From JAAEPI01 sp964352625 (GTDB lineage: Bacteria; Bacteroidota; Bacteroidia; Cytophagales; Cyclobacteriaceae), in contig CAYGSD010000005.1 in NCBI GenBank assembly GCA_964352625.1, forward strand, positions 62,001 to 126,000: a stretch of 64,000 bases of DNA. The letters run 5' to 3'. The notes below the pieces were generated by a model. The model had not been told where the DNA came from. It was given only the letters and a program-made list of their open reading frames with translations, and did not search any database. The translations under genes and the position numbers were made by a program. Positions 40,128 through 48,409 of the stretch are shown here, piece by piece; the first letter of the stretch is position 1, and each line of letters starts with the position of its first letter.

Positions 40128-41447
40128 ATGATGTTGGAAAAGGAATCTATTAATCTATTAAAAGAAGCCCTTGAAAAGTTGGAATCCGGTTTCTCATTGC
40201 CTCAGACCGATGCTGAATATGATTTACAAAAAATGAGTTCGGTCCTTCAGAATGTTGCAGAACGAATGCGTGATAATTTCCCCTATTTTCATCCGCTTTA
40301 TGTAGGTCAAATGTTAAAACCACCGCACCCAATTGCCCGTGCGGCGTATCAATTGGCCATGTGGATTAATCCGAACAATCACGCATTAGACGGTGGCCGA
40401 GCAAGTTCGGCGATGGAAAAAGAAGTGGTGGCTGAGCTTGCCAAAATGTTTGGATTCGAACAGCATCTTGGGCACTTGACCAGTGGTGGAACCGTAGCGA
40501 ATATGGAGGCCCTTTGGGTGGCGCGTGAGGAGCATCCGCGGAAAATGGTGGTGGCATCTGATCAGGCGCACTATACACATTCCAGAATTTCAAGTGTTTT
40601 GCAGATCCCCTTTCAAGCGATAAAAAGTGACCGATCTGGAAGAATCGATTTGGCAGATCTTGAAAGAAAATTGAAGGAAGGAAATGTTGGGACGGTAGTG
40701 GTGACCATGGGTACAACCGGGCTAGGAAAAGTAGATTCTTTGAAAGAAATTCTGGAGTTGAAAGAGGCGTACGATTTTAGAATTCATGCCGATTCTGCGT
40801 ACGGTGGCTATTTCCGGTTGGCAGAAAACCTAGAGGAAAGGACGAAGGAAAATTACAGCTTGCTCCGTGAGGTGGACAGCATTGTCATTGATCCTCACAA
40901 GCACGGCTTGCAGCCGTACGGTTGTGGCTGCATCCTTTTCCGAAATCCAGAAATGGCGAAGCATTATTTGCATGATTCGCCTTATACATATTTCACTTCT
41001 GATGAACTGCATTTGGGAGAAATAAGTCTGGAGTGTTCAAGGGCGGGAGCGAGCGCCGTGGCGCTTTGGGCAACTCATCAGTTGCTGCCACCACATGAAG
41101 GCGGGACGTTTGCAGAGGATTTAGAAAAATGTCGAGAAGCAGCGTTGAAACTATGCGAGCTTATCAATAATGACGAGCGATTTACTTTGATTGGAAAGCC
41201 GGAGTTGGATATTGTGGTGTGGGTGGTGAAAGGTAAATCCGTTTCTGAAATGTCGCGAAAGGCGAACGAGTTGTTTAGTTCTGCGGCGAGGAATGATGTC
41301 CATTTATCCAAGCTCAAGCTGTCGGTTGATAAACTTGATTTGGAAGGAGTAGTTCAGGATGAGGACGTTGTAACCTGCCTGAGGTGTTGCCTTATGAAGC
41401 CCGAGCACGTGGATTGGATAGATAGGATATGGGAAGGGCTGAAATGA
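40128..41447 (+). CDS. PLP-dependent decarboxylase (group II, aromatic/glutamate decarboxylase type)
   Basis: 439-residue fold-type-I PLP enzyme. It has SGGTVANMEALWVARE (cofactor phosphate region), MGTTGLGKVDSLKEILEL, the PLP aspartate region RIHADSAYGGYF and the Schiff-base lysine in VIDPHKHGLQPYGCG. The group II decarboxylase family acts on L-Trp, L-Tyr, L-Dopa, Glu, Asp or 2,4-diaminobutyrate; the substrate cannot be set from sequence alone. Two consecutive ATG codons start it. No transporter or amine gene is adjacent. It ends in a hairpin shared with the convergent tonB-like gene. Confidence 0.9.
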   Translation: MMLEKESINLLKEALEKLESGFSLPQTDAEYDLQKMSSVLQNVAERMRDNFPYFHPLYVGQMLKPPHPIARAAYQLAMWINPNNHALDGGRASSAMEKEVVAELAKMFGFEQHLGHLTSGGTVANMEALWVAREEHPRKMVVASDQAHYTHSRISSVLQIPFQAIKSDRSGRIDLADLERKLKEGNVGTVVVTMGTTGLGKVDSLKEILELKEAYDFRIHADSAYGGYFRLAENLEERTKENYSLLREVDSIVIDPHKHGLQPYGCGCILFRNPEMAKHYLHDSPYTYFTSDELHLGEISLECSRAGASAVALWATHQLLPPHEGGTFAEDLEKCREAALKLCELINNDERFTLIGKPELDIVVWVVKGKSVSEMSRKANELFSSAARNDVHLSKLKLSVDKLDLEGVVQDEDVVTCLRCCLMKPEHVDWIDRIWEGLK

Positions 41448-41468
41448 AAAAGCCACCCGAAGGTGGCT
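41448..41468 (-). terminator. Terminator for the tonB-like gene
   Basis: AGCCACC (41451-41457) pairs with GGTGGCT (41462-41468) around CGAA. On the minus strand it is followed by TTTTTCATTT, so it mainly terminates the minus-strand tonB-like transcript; it lies directly after the decarboxylase stop. Confidence 0.75.
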
Positions 41469-41487
41469 GATTTCTGCACTGCTACTT

Positions 41488-42171
41488 TTACTTTAAAGTA
41501 AATGAAAATGGCATTAGCATACGTTTCCTCACGGGTTTACCATTCAATCGGGCTGGTTCAAATCGCTTTGGTAGCATCTCCAACACCCGAATTGTTTCCT
41601 CATCGCATCCTCCACCAAGTGGCTTAATAACTTTCAGGTTGGTAATGGAGCCATCTTTTTCGATGATGAACTCGATGTAAACCTTACCCTCAATGTTCAT
41701 CCTTTTGGCAGCATTCGGATAGCGGGTGTTTTCCCCAATGTATTTGTAAAATGCAGCCCAACCGCCTTCATACTCCGGTTCTACTTCCACGATATCGTAC
41801 ACCACATCAACTTTTTCTACAGGGATTTCGACTGCTTCAAAGTCAATATCTCCGGGCTCAAATGGCTCAGACGCTGGAATATCATCAACAGTGACTTCAG
41901 GTGGTTTTTCCTCATCCGTAGTTTCATTCTTAACTTCTCTGACTTGTTGGACGTTTGGCTTTGGTCTTGGCTCAGGAGGAAGCCGAATCAGTTCATCTGT
42001 GGGAGGAAAGTAACAAACTATAATTCCACTGTCTAACTGATCAATTTTATCATCCTCTGTTTTCCATTCAAATGCCGCAAGCGTAAGCAATAGGGCCACA
42101 TTCAGCCCGATGAGGAAATGGAGCGGTATCCTTCTCTCGATCCTCTTGTCTTCGTTTTTTTTGTTTTCCAT
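41488..42171 (-). CDS. TonB-like energy transducer
   Basis: 227-residue protein with a basic cytoplasmic start, one membrane helix at about 17-34 (LHFLIGLNVALLLTLAAF), a Pro/Glu/Lys-rich periplasmic spacer (RLPPEPRPKPNVQQVREV, EEKPPEVTVDDIPASEPFEPG) and a TonB C-terminal domain (NTRYPNAAKRMNIEGKVYIEFIIEKDGSITNLKVIKPLGGGCDEETIRVLEMLPKRFEPARLNGKPVRKRMLMPFSFTL). Such proteins pass proton-motive energy to outer-membrane transporters. No ExbB/ExbD or receptor gene is near. It is second on the minus strand after the CarboxypepD-like gene. Confidence 0.92.
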   Translation of the reverse strand: MENKKNEDKRIERRIPLHFLIGLNVALLLTLAAFEWKTEDDKIDQLDSGIIVCYFPPTDELIRLPPEPRPKPNVQQVREVKNETTDEEKPPEVTVDDIPASEPFEPGDIDFEAVEIPVEKVDVVYDIVEVEPEYEGGWAAFYKYIGENTRYPNAAKRMNIEGKVYIEFIIEKDGSITNLKVIKPLGGGCDEETIRVLEMLPKRFEPARLNGKPVRKRMLMPFSFTLK

Positions 42172-42227
42172 GGTCGGGGAATTTTGTTGTGCTAATGAAT
42201 TTAATGCAATAATGTTGCAAAAACAAA

Positions 42228-42983
42228 TTATTCCTCTTTTTTTCCTTGGAATTCTTCCAACTTAGCGAGCATATCCTCCATGATGATATAGAGTGATGCT
42301 TGGTCCAAGTAGGCAGGGGTGTAATTGCAGAACGCAATGAACGAAGTGAGCTCTTCGTCTTTGAGTCCGGTGTGCTCGGCCACCCATTCACGGGTGAATT
42401 TCAGCTCTAGTCTCTCAGTTCGTGTTTGATTTTTCTGAACTTGATAGTGCTTTCTTTTCTCCTTCTCGGCCTTGCTCAGATTGTAATAAAGAAAGCTTGT
42501 GGGTTGAATAATTGCATAGAGGGCTTTTTTATGAATATTGCCTTCAGCCATTTTATCTCCCCGAAAAACGGGTTTGTCAACGCCGAAATACCAAAATTCC
42601 ACTGAGTCCTTCACCTCCGTTTCCATGATCATTTCCTTGAATAGTTCGATTGGTGGGATGCTATAGACGGTTACTTCATTCAAAGCGATACTACCTTCAA
42701 TCATGACCAAAGTTGCCTGCCCACTAAACCAATGTCTCTCAACTAATACCTGCAATGCTCTAAAACCTACGCTCGTAAGTAGAAGTGTATCACCAGTCTG
42801 AGCGGGAATGCTGAACTGCCCGTCTGGGGTGGTTACCGTTACTTTCTGTGAAGTTTGATTGCGAACATGTACTCCAGGAATGGGTTGTTTTTTGGCGTCT
42901 ATTACCTGACCATTGAGAAGTTCTCGTTGAGCCGAAAGACCAACAGTGAGTAGGAAAAAGAGTATAGAACAGGCAAATCGCAC
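42228..42983 (-). CDS. Exported carboxypeptidase-regulatory-like domain protein
   Basis: 251-residue protein. The GTG at 42983 gives a signal peptide (RFACSILFFLLTVGLSAQ); the TTG two codons earlier overlaps a promoter-like CATATTTG. Residues about 22-110 are a CarboxypepD_reg-like beta domain (LLNGQVIDAKKQPIPGVHVRN, TTPDGQFSIPAQTGDTLLLTSVGFRA). The second half begins LNEVTVYSIPPIELFKEMI and is helical, rich in Lys/Glu. It is not a TonB receptor because it is too short and lacks plug and barrel. A similar architecture recurs at 59737-60348. Confidence 0.8.
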   Translation of the reverse strand: MRFACSILFFLLTVGLSAQRELLNGQVIDAKKQPIPGVHVRNQTSQKVTVTTPDGQFSIPAQTGDTLLLTSVGFRALQVLVERHWFSGQATLVMIEGSIALNEVTVYSIPPIELFKEMIMETEVKDSVEFWYFGVDKPVFRGDKMAEGNIHKKALYAIIQPTSFLYYNLSKAEKEKRKHYQVQKNQTRTERLELKFTREWVAEHTGLKDEELTSFIAFCNYTPAYLDQASLYIIMEDMLAKLEEFQGKKEE

Positions 42984-43041
42984 AACCAAATATGCCGAAT
43001 TTGATCTGCCGAAATTGAGGTTTATGGAATTTTAACCTTTG

Positions 43042-43776
43042 TTAATTTGGGCTAGACAGGTTTCGAATTTCCTCAAAGGTGAGCACTGGTTTATCTTTAA
43101 GATAGGTGCTTGCCCCGATTTCAATGGCCTTTCGTTTCCAACCATCAAAGTCCTTGAATCGCCGGAGCTCTTTGATTTCAATCCCGTTTTTTATGAGAAG
43201 GTAGGTGATCAACTTTAGGTCACTTTCTGGAAAATCCTGACCGTAGTAAATCACATTGGACATCACATTGTTGAACTCTTCCTGATTGGAAACGGGTCTC
43301 TCGTGCAGGTAAAAACCAAAGTCCACCAAGACCTGAGCGCGATCACCATCCGGCTCGTGGCGATAGTACCTCACCACCACATCGTTTCGATATTTTCGCT
43401 CTTTAAGTGTGGTGGCTTTGTATTCTTTCACCATTTCCTCAAAGTAATCCGCTCCAACCAAGCGAGTGTTAGCCGGTTTTGAAGTTGATACTTTTGGTTT
43501 CTCTTTAGGTGCGGGTTTCTCAGGTTTGGTCACAGTTTCAGCGGGCTCATCTTCCAAAGTGACATTGTCTTGAAACTCATCCTGTTTAATGTTTTCTGCT
43601 TTTTTTGTTGCTGGTTCATTGGCACTTGCAAAAAAAATGGGACGGTATAGCCTCATGCCAATTTCGTCTACTGGCTCCTTAGGTTCCTCTTGAGGAAGGA
43701 TCATTTTGATAGCGGTCAGGCCTAGGAATACCAAGGCCAGGGTGACCAAATAAATAAGAAAACGTCCTTTTACCAT
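43042..43776 (-). CDS. Single-pass membrane protein with Pro/Lys linker, unknown
   Basis: 244-residue protein with an N-terminal helix (residues 6-26, FLIYLVTLALVFLGLTAIKMI), a Pro/Lys/Glu-rich linker (PEKPAPKEKPKVSTSKP, about 82-100) and a compact C-terminal domain of about 140 residues (YYRHEPDGDRAQVLVDFGFYLHERPV, QDFPESDLKLITYLLIKNGIEIKELRRFKDFDGWKRKAIEIG). The layout resembles TonB-type energy transducers, but the C-terminal domain is not TonB-like. I do not recognise the family. It lies between secDF and the CarboxypepD-like gene on the same strand. Confidence 0.7.
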   Translation of the reverse strand: MVKGRFLIYLVTLALVFLGLTAIKMILPQEEPKEPVDEIGMRLYRPIFFASANEPATKKAENIKQDEFQDNVTLEDEPAETVTKPEKPAPKEKPKVSTSKPANTRLVGADYFEEMVKEYKATTLKERKYRNDVVVRYYRHEPDGDRAQVLVDFGFYLHERPVSNQEEFNNVMSNVIYYGQDFPESDLKLITYLLIKNGIEIKELRRFKDFDGWKRKAIEIGASTYLKDKPVLTFEEIRNLSSPN

Positions 43777-43822
43777 GCCGTTGGGGTTGTACCAAGTTAC
43801 GCATTCTCACAATCAGGCAAAA

Positions 43823-43854
43823 AAAATCCCCTGAATGTGTTTTCAGGGGATTTT
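43823..43854 (-). terminator. Terminator of secDF
   Basis: A 13-bp stem (AAAATCCCCTGAA at 43823-43835, TTCAGGGGATTTT at 43842-43854) with a six-base loop lies 18 bases past the secDF stop. On the minus strand a run of eight U follows, consistent with rho-independent termination of secDF. Confidence 0.85.
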
Positions 43855-43871
43855 AATGAAAGAGATTTCGC

Positions 43872-46850
43872 TTATTTCTTTTCTCGGTTCATATCGATCA
43901 CGATTGGCGTAGCAATAAAGATGGATGAGTACGTTCCCACCAAAATACCTACGATCAATGCGAATGAGAAGCCTTGAAGTGCTGGTCCACCGAAGATGAA
44001 CAAGACAATAACCACAATCAGAGTGGTCAATGAAGTGATCAACGTTCGGCTTATAGTGCTGTTCAATGACTCGTTGAAAACTTGTATCATTTCTGATCCT
44101 GCTTTCACACCAAGATTCTCCCTGATTCTGTCAAACACAACTACCGTATCGTTTATGGAGTAACCTATGATGGTCAGGATCGCAGCAACGAATACTTGAT
44201 CTGCCTCGAAAGTAAGACCCAGCAAATTGGCGATAGCAAATGCTGAAAGCACGAATAGGGTATCGTGGAAAAGAGCCACGATTGCTCCAAGGCCAAACTG
44301 CCACTTTCGGAACCTCACAAGGATGTACAAGAAAATACAGATCAAGGCGAAAATGCCGGATTTGTACGATGAGTTCTTGATGTCATCTGCTATGGTCGCA
44401 CTCACTTTTGATTGGCCGGAAATGGCGAAGGTGGTTGCATCAATGTTGGCTGCATCTTCTGAGAAATTCAGTCCTGAGAAGTCCTTCAATCCTGCGATTA
44501 ACGCCTCTCTTACCTGCTGATCAGACTCATCAGACGAGTCGTCAATCAAGTAGCTGGTGGTCACTTTAAGGATGTTGTCAGCGCCGTAGGTTTTCACCTC
44601 AGTTCCCTGATTGTCGAAGAATGGCTCAAGCGATTCCTTCATTTGTGACGGCACTTGATTTTCCTGGAAATTGACAATGTATGAACGTCCACCTTTGAAA
44701 TCGACACCAAGTGTGATTCCCTTCGTGAGCATCGCCACGATCCCGATTGTGATAAAAGCAGCACTGAATAGGTAGGCCATTTTTCGCTTAGACAGGAAAT
44801 CTATATTCAATCCCATGAGGGCATTTCGTGAGAATGCATTGGCAAATGACATTTTGCTCTTGTCTCCTTTTTTAGAAAAGGCTTCCACGATCACTCGAGT
44901 GATGAATACCGCACTAAAGAATGAACAGGCGATACCGATCATGAGCGTCACGGCGAAACCTTTAACAGGTCCTTGTCCGAAAATGAACAACAATAGACCA
45001 GTGATGAAGGTCGTAATGTTTGCATCAATGATGGACGAATAGGCCTTTTTGTAACCAGACCCGATGGCCGATTTCATACCTGCTCCATTTCTCAATTCTT
45101 CTTTGATACGCTCGAAGATCAGCACGTTCGCATCGATGGACATACCGATGGTCAATACAATACCCGCGATTCCAGCGAGTGTTAGAGCCACGCCTTGTGT
45201 GGAGGCTAGAATACCAAGGATGAAGAAGATGTTTACAAAAAGCGCAACATTCGCAATCAAACCACCTTTGGCGTAGTAAATGACCATGAATAGAATCACG
45301 ATCAAAAGACCAGCGATGATAGATGTCAAGCCCTGGTTCTGGGCTACTTTACCAAGTGTAGGCCCGATCACAACATCTTCTACGATGGTCGTAGGTGCAG
45401 GAAGTGCTCCAGCCTTCAAAATGTTAGCTAAATCGACCGCTTCCTCTCTTGAAAAATTTCCTGAGATGGAAGATCGTCCACTAGGAATTTCGTCAATTAC
45501 GTTTGGTGCAGAGTATACATAGTTGTCGAGAACTATGGCAATTTGCTGGCCGACATTCGCAGCAGTCAATCTTTTCCAAAGCTTAGCTCCAGATGGGTTC
45601 ATTTGCATAGCGACACCTGGGCGCGCTCTCTCGTCTAATTCGAATCTTGCATCAGTAATCACGTCACCTTCCAAAGGCGCCTGGCCATTTCTTGGCACTT
45701 TTAAAGAATAGAGCTGCAATAGTTTGGGAGCAGTAGGGTCGTCATTTCTGATCGGCTTCACATCCCACAAAAACTTCATGTCTCTTGGCACCATAGCCCT
45801 GAAGTCTTCCCGCTCAAAAATTCGATTGATCTTAGACGTGTCTCTCACGTCGTAGACTAGACCGTATTGTGCTTTTAGCAAAGTGAAAAGTGGAGAAACC
45901 TGATTGTTAAGAAGGGAGTCAATTGCGGCATCTGAGCTATCCGTATTGGCTGTTGAATTATCTACATCTGTAGTATCAGAACCTGTAGCAAAGAGATCGG
46001 CAACATCATTTTGTGGATTTGGAATGCTAACCCCCGCTGAATCAGGAAGGGCCGTTCTTTGCTCCCTGACCAAAACAGTGTTCATCTGTTCCACAATTGG
46101 GAAATAGGCGTCTGGCGTGTTTACTTCCCAGAATTCCAACTTGGCAACTCCTTGAAGGAGTTTTCTCACTCTTTCAGGATTATCAATACCTGGAAGCTCT
46201 ATTTGTATTCTGCCAGTTCCCTGAAGTCGCTGAATGTTTGGCTGTGACGTTCCGAATCTGTCAATTCGTGTTCTTAGAATATTGAATGATCGTTCGATTG
46301 CATCTTCTACTTCCGTATTGATCACCCCCAAAATTTCGTCATCTGTCGAATTCAAATCGAATCGGTCACGATTTGCTGCAGTCGCGAAAATTTCACTGAG
46401 GTTCTTAGTAGGAGCAGCTTTTTTGAATTCGCTGTAGAATTCATCAACGAAGCTTAGTTGTGTGCCCTTGATGTTCTCTTTTGCTTGAGCAAGTGCTGCG
46501 TTGAAATCCGCGTCTCGGCTATTGCCGCTTAGGCCTTTCAAAATTTCTAAAGGAGAAACCTCCAATGTCACGTGCATACCACCTTGCAAATCAAGGCCGA
46601 GGTTCAGCTCAGTTTCTTTGATTTCCTTATAAGTGTAGTCTGCAATGCCCAGATAGTTGTAAACTGGCTCATTCCAGATGGAATCAAGGTAGCGTTGCTT
46701 TTCGATCACATTGATCGATCCGTCCTCGTTCTTGGTGAGCTCAGTGGCTTCTTGGTTTATGCCCTGAGCGATGTATGTAAACGATAAGTAGTACACACAT
46801 AGAAGCGATACAAGTACCGCTAGAAAAATTACAAATCCTTTGTTCTTCAT
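43872..46850 (-). CDS. secDF: Fused protein translocase subunit SecDF
   Basis: 992-residue fusion of SecD and SecF, the proton-driven accessory of the Sec translocon. The first half has one N-terminal helix, a large periplasmic domain (LNLGLDLQGGMHVTLEVSP, RIDRFGTSQPNIQRLQGTGRIQIELPG, RARPGVAMQMNPSGAKLWKRLTAANVGQQIAIVLDN) and five helices (GMSIDANVLIFERIKEEL). The SecF half starts near 675 (IDFLSKRKMAYLFS, GVDFKGGRSYIVNFQ) and has IGYSINDTVVVFDRIREN. The fusion is usual in Bacteroidota. It is long because of the acidic/Asn-rich insert near residues 280-310. Confidence 0.97.
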   Translation of the reverse strand: MKNKGFVIFLAVLVSLLCVYYLSFTYIAQGINQEATELTKNEDGSINVIEKQRYLDSIWNEPVYNYLGIADYTYKEIKETELNLGLDLQGGMHVTLEVSPLEILKGLSGNSRDADFNAALAQAKENIKGTQLSFVDEFYSEFKKAAPTKNLSEIFATAANRDRFDLNSTDDEILGVINTEVEDAIERSFNILRTRIDRFGTSQPNIQRLQGTGRIQIELPGIDNPERVRKLLQGVAKLEFWEVNTPDAYFPIVEQMNTVLVREQRTALPDSAGVSIPNPQNDVADLFATGSDTTDVDNSTANTDSSDAAIDSLLNNQVSPLFTLLKAQYGLVYDVRDTSKINRIFEREDFRAMVPRDMKFLWDVKPIRNDDPTAPKLLQLYSLKVPRNGQAPLEGDVITDARFELDERARPGVAMQMNPSGAKLWKRLTAANVGQQIAIVLDNYVYSAPNVIDEIPSGRSSISGNFSREEAVDLANILKAGALPAPTTIVEDVVIGPTLGKVAQNQGLTSIIAGLLIVILFMVIYYAKGGLIANVALFVNIFFILGILASTQGVALTLAGIAGIVLTIGMSIDANVLIFERIKEELRNGAGMKSAIGSGYKKAYSSIIDANITTFITGLLLFIFGQGPVKGFAVTLMIGIACSFFSAVFITRVIVEAFSKKGDKSKMSFANAFSRNALMGLNIDFLSKRKMAYLFSAAFITIGIVAMLTKGITLGVDFKGGRSYIVNFQENQVPSQMKESLEPFFDNQGTEVKTYGADNILKVTTSYLIDDSSDESDQQVREALIAGLKDFSGLNFSEDAANIDATTFAISGQSKVSATIADDIKNSSYKSGIFALICIFLYILVRFRKWQFGLGAIVALFHDTLFVLSAFAIANLLGLTFEADQVFVAAILTIIGYSINDTVVVFDRIRENLGVKAGSEMIQVFNESLNSTISRTLITSLTTLIVVIVLFIFGGPALQGFSFALIVGILVGTYSSIFIATPIVIDMNREKK

Positions 46851-46864
46851 GGTTAAAATATTCG

Positions 46865-46882
46865 ATCCCGACCTGTCGGGAT
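46865..46882. repeat. Short palindrome upstream of secDF
   Basis: ATCCCGAC and GTCGGGAT flank a two-base centre (46865-46882), 15 bases before the secDF ATG. It is like the other short CCGAC/GTCGG palindromes in this window; it could be a repeat or an operator. Nearby, 46915-46943 holds a GTCATGCCAGCCTGTCGAAGC-type sequence resembling dispersed Bacteroidota repeats. Confidence 0.4.
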
Positions 46883-46959
46883 TGTTTGGTTCAAAATGTT
46901 AATGCTTGATAATTGTGGTCATGCCAGCCTGTCGAAGCAGACGTTCGCTTCACAAATAC

Positions 46960-47307
46960 TCAGGGAGAATTAGGTGATATGATATGCTCAAAGAGCACCT
47001 CAAAAACTCTTGAGGGTGAGGGCATGAAACTTGGTGTTTCTACCTCTGGTGCATCCGTCTCGGTGAAAAATGGGATGATTTCTATTAGATACGAATTTCT
47101 TTCCACCGTCTGTTGAGTGGCGGAGGGAACTGCTTCATAACTAAGCTCGGAAACTATTGTGTTTTCTTTTTCCGTTTCCTCCACCAAGCCTTGAGCTAGA
47201 TCATCGCCGGCATTCAAGGCGGGAGACAAAACGAAAATGCCCAGAACTACCCCTAGCACTAGAATCATCCAGTTATTCTTCTTCGCTATGTTTCGCAGTT
47301 TTTGCAC
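46960..47307 (-). CDS. Small single-pass membrane protein, unknown
   Basis: About 115-residue protein starting with GTG at 47307 (QKLRNIAKKNNWM), one membrane helix (about residues 15-32, MILVLGVVLGIFVLSPAL), then an acidic, Ser/Pro-rich extracytoplasmic tail (EETEKENTIVSELSYEAVPSATQQTVERN). I recognise no family. The GTG is preferred to the TTG at 47316 because that TTG lies inside a TATATTTG promoter-like element. It is on the same strand as udk, 27 bases after its stop. Modest confidence that it is a real gene. Confidence 0.5.
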   Translation of the reverse strand: MQKLRNIAKKNNWMILVLGVVLGIFVLSPALNAGDDLAQGLVEETEKENTIVSELSYEAVPSATQQTVERNSYLIEIIPFFTETDAPEVETPSFMPSPSRVFEVLFEHIISPNSP

Positions 47308-47313
47308 GGGCCG

Positions 47314-47321
47314 CAAATATA
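47314..47321 (-). promoter_or_regulatory. Candidate -7 element before the small membrane protein gene
   Basis: TATATTTG on the minus strand matches TANNTTTG exactly and ends six bases before the GTG at 47307, so a leaderless transcript independent of udk is possible. Confidence 0.4.
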
Positions 47322-47333
47322 GAAATTATTTGA

Positions 47334-47951
47334 TCAGGACAAATGATCCCTAAGCTGCTGAGTTATTTGCTCTAAATCCTTTTCAAAGCTTGTCTCATTA
47401 TTCACCAAAATATCCGCTTCGGCTCGGTACGGCTGCACGAACAAACGATAGGAGGGGAGCACATGATTCTCAAAGCGATACTTCACACTACGATCGTGGT
47501 AGCCTCTTTCACGCCCGTCTCTTTCTATACGACGATTCAGCATGGTTTCTTCTGAGGCGTCTACAAAAATCTTTAAATCAAGAAGATTTTTTAAGCCCTC
47601 ATAATGCATGGTGAATATGCCCTCCATGACAATGATCGGTGCGGGTTTCAGGATCAGCTTCTTTGGAGGGACATCATGCACGTTGAAAGTATACTCGGTC
47701 AATTCGATCTGATTTCCATTCACTAGGTTTTCGAGATCAGCTTCCAGTTTAGCTTGATCTATAGATTCTGGAAGGTCGAAATTCACGACGTTGTTTTCAT
47801 CCCTCACCTGCTGATCGATTGGCTTGTAATGGTTATCCATCGATAGCACCACCATTTCAGACCTAGAGAAGTTCTTTACTAATCTATTAAGTAAGTACGT
47901 CTTGCCGCTACCACTGCAACCCGTGATGCCGACTACATATGGCTTGTTCAT
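47334..47951 (-). CDS. udk: Uridine kinase
   Basis: 205-residue P-loop kinase of pyrimidine salvage, phosphorylating uridine (and cytidine). The Walker A motif is GITGCSGSGKTYLL (residues 8-21); SMDNHYKPIDQQ holds the Asp of the nucleoside site and VMEGIFTMHYEGL matches the Walker-B-like strand; RRIERDGRERGYHDRSVKYRFENHVLPSYRLFVQPYR is the uridine-kinase lid region. The ATG overlaps the hicA stop by four bases (ATGA), so its translation may be coupled to that of the toxin. Confidence 0.95.
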   Translation of the reverse strand: MNKPYVVGITGCSGSGKTYLLNRLVKNFSRSEMVVLSMDNHYKPIDQQVRDENNVVNFDLPESIDQAKLEADLENLVNGNQIELTEYTFNVHDVPPKKLILKPAPIIVMEGIFTMHYEGLKNLLDLKIFVDASEETMLNRRIERDGRERGYHDRSVKYRFENHVLPSYRLFVQPYRAEADILVNNETSFEKDLEQITQQLRDHLS

Positions 47952-48175
47952 TTAGCTCGTAAAAATTGTTCAGTTGTAATATCTGCCTGCCGAAGAATGG
48001 CCTTCAAAGTTCCCTCGGGCATATCTCCCGAATGATTCGGAATAGTCGTGAAACGATGAGTCTGCGTATTAAACCAGATTTCATGACTACCAGCAGCTTG
48101 CCTCTGAAAAATGAACCCCATTTTTTTCAGGCGCTTCACTATATCTCGATACCTAAATCCTGCGAGCCTTCCCAC
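47948..48175 (-). CDS. hicA: HicA-like mRNA interferase toxin
   Basis: 75-residue protein with a double-stranded-RNA-binding-like fold: RDIVKRLKKMGFIFQRQAAGSHEIWFNTQTHRFTTIPNHSGDMPEGTLKAILRQADITTEQF. H31 in the GSHEIW motif is the catalytic histidine position of HicA, and IPNH...GTLKAILRQA is the other conserved block. It starts with GTG directly after the hicB stop and ends inside the udk start. The order hicB-hicA is the reverse of the classical hicA-hicB but common for this pair type. Confidence 0.85.
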   Translation of the reverse strand: MGRLAGFRYRDIVKRLKKMGFIFQRQAAGSHEIWFNTQTHRFTTIPNHSGDMPEGTLKAILRQADITTEQFLRAK

Positions 48176-48400
48176 CTAGAAACCGATCACCAATGGGTAA
48201 TCAAAACTGTCCTCGAATTGAGGAAAGGAAAATTGATTATCATTCTGTTCTTCGAGTAGTTTTTTGGCGACATCTCTGGCTATTTCCAGCGTTTCACTAA
48301 TGGTTCTCCCCTGCGCAATCAGACCTTGCAGATTAGATGATGTGGCCAGATAGACACCTTCTGGGAGCTTTTCAATATGAATATCTACTTTTCTTTCCAT
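48176..48400 (-). CDS. hicB: HicB-like antitoxin (short form)
   Basis: 74-residue partial-RNase-H-fold protein: IEKLPEGVYLATSSNLQGLIAQGRTISETLEIARDVAKKLLEEQ, the HicB core with its EGVYLA and QGRTISET signature. The C-terminus (NDNQFSFPQFEDSFDYPLVIGF) has no ribbon-helix-helix or HTH domain, so it can bind HicA but probably cannot repress DNA. It starts nine bases after the rdgB stop, with no room for its own promoter except within rdgB. Confidence 0.82.
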   Translation of the reverse strand: MERKVDIHIEKLPEGVYLATSSNLQGLIAQGRTISETLEIARDVAKKLLEEQNDNQFSFPQFEDSFDYPLVIGF

Positions 48401-48409
48401 CGGATAAAT

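Noticed and set aside
40366..40716. 116-residue minus-strand open frame
   Set aside because: Antisense to the PLP decarboxylase; Pro/Ser-rich shadow without motif.
47397..47614. Plus-strand open frame opposite udk
   Set aside because: Entirely antisense to a well-supported kinase gene, with no motif of its own.
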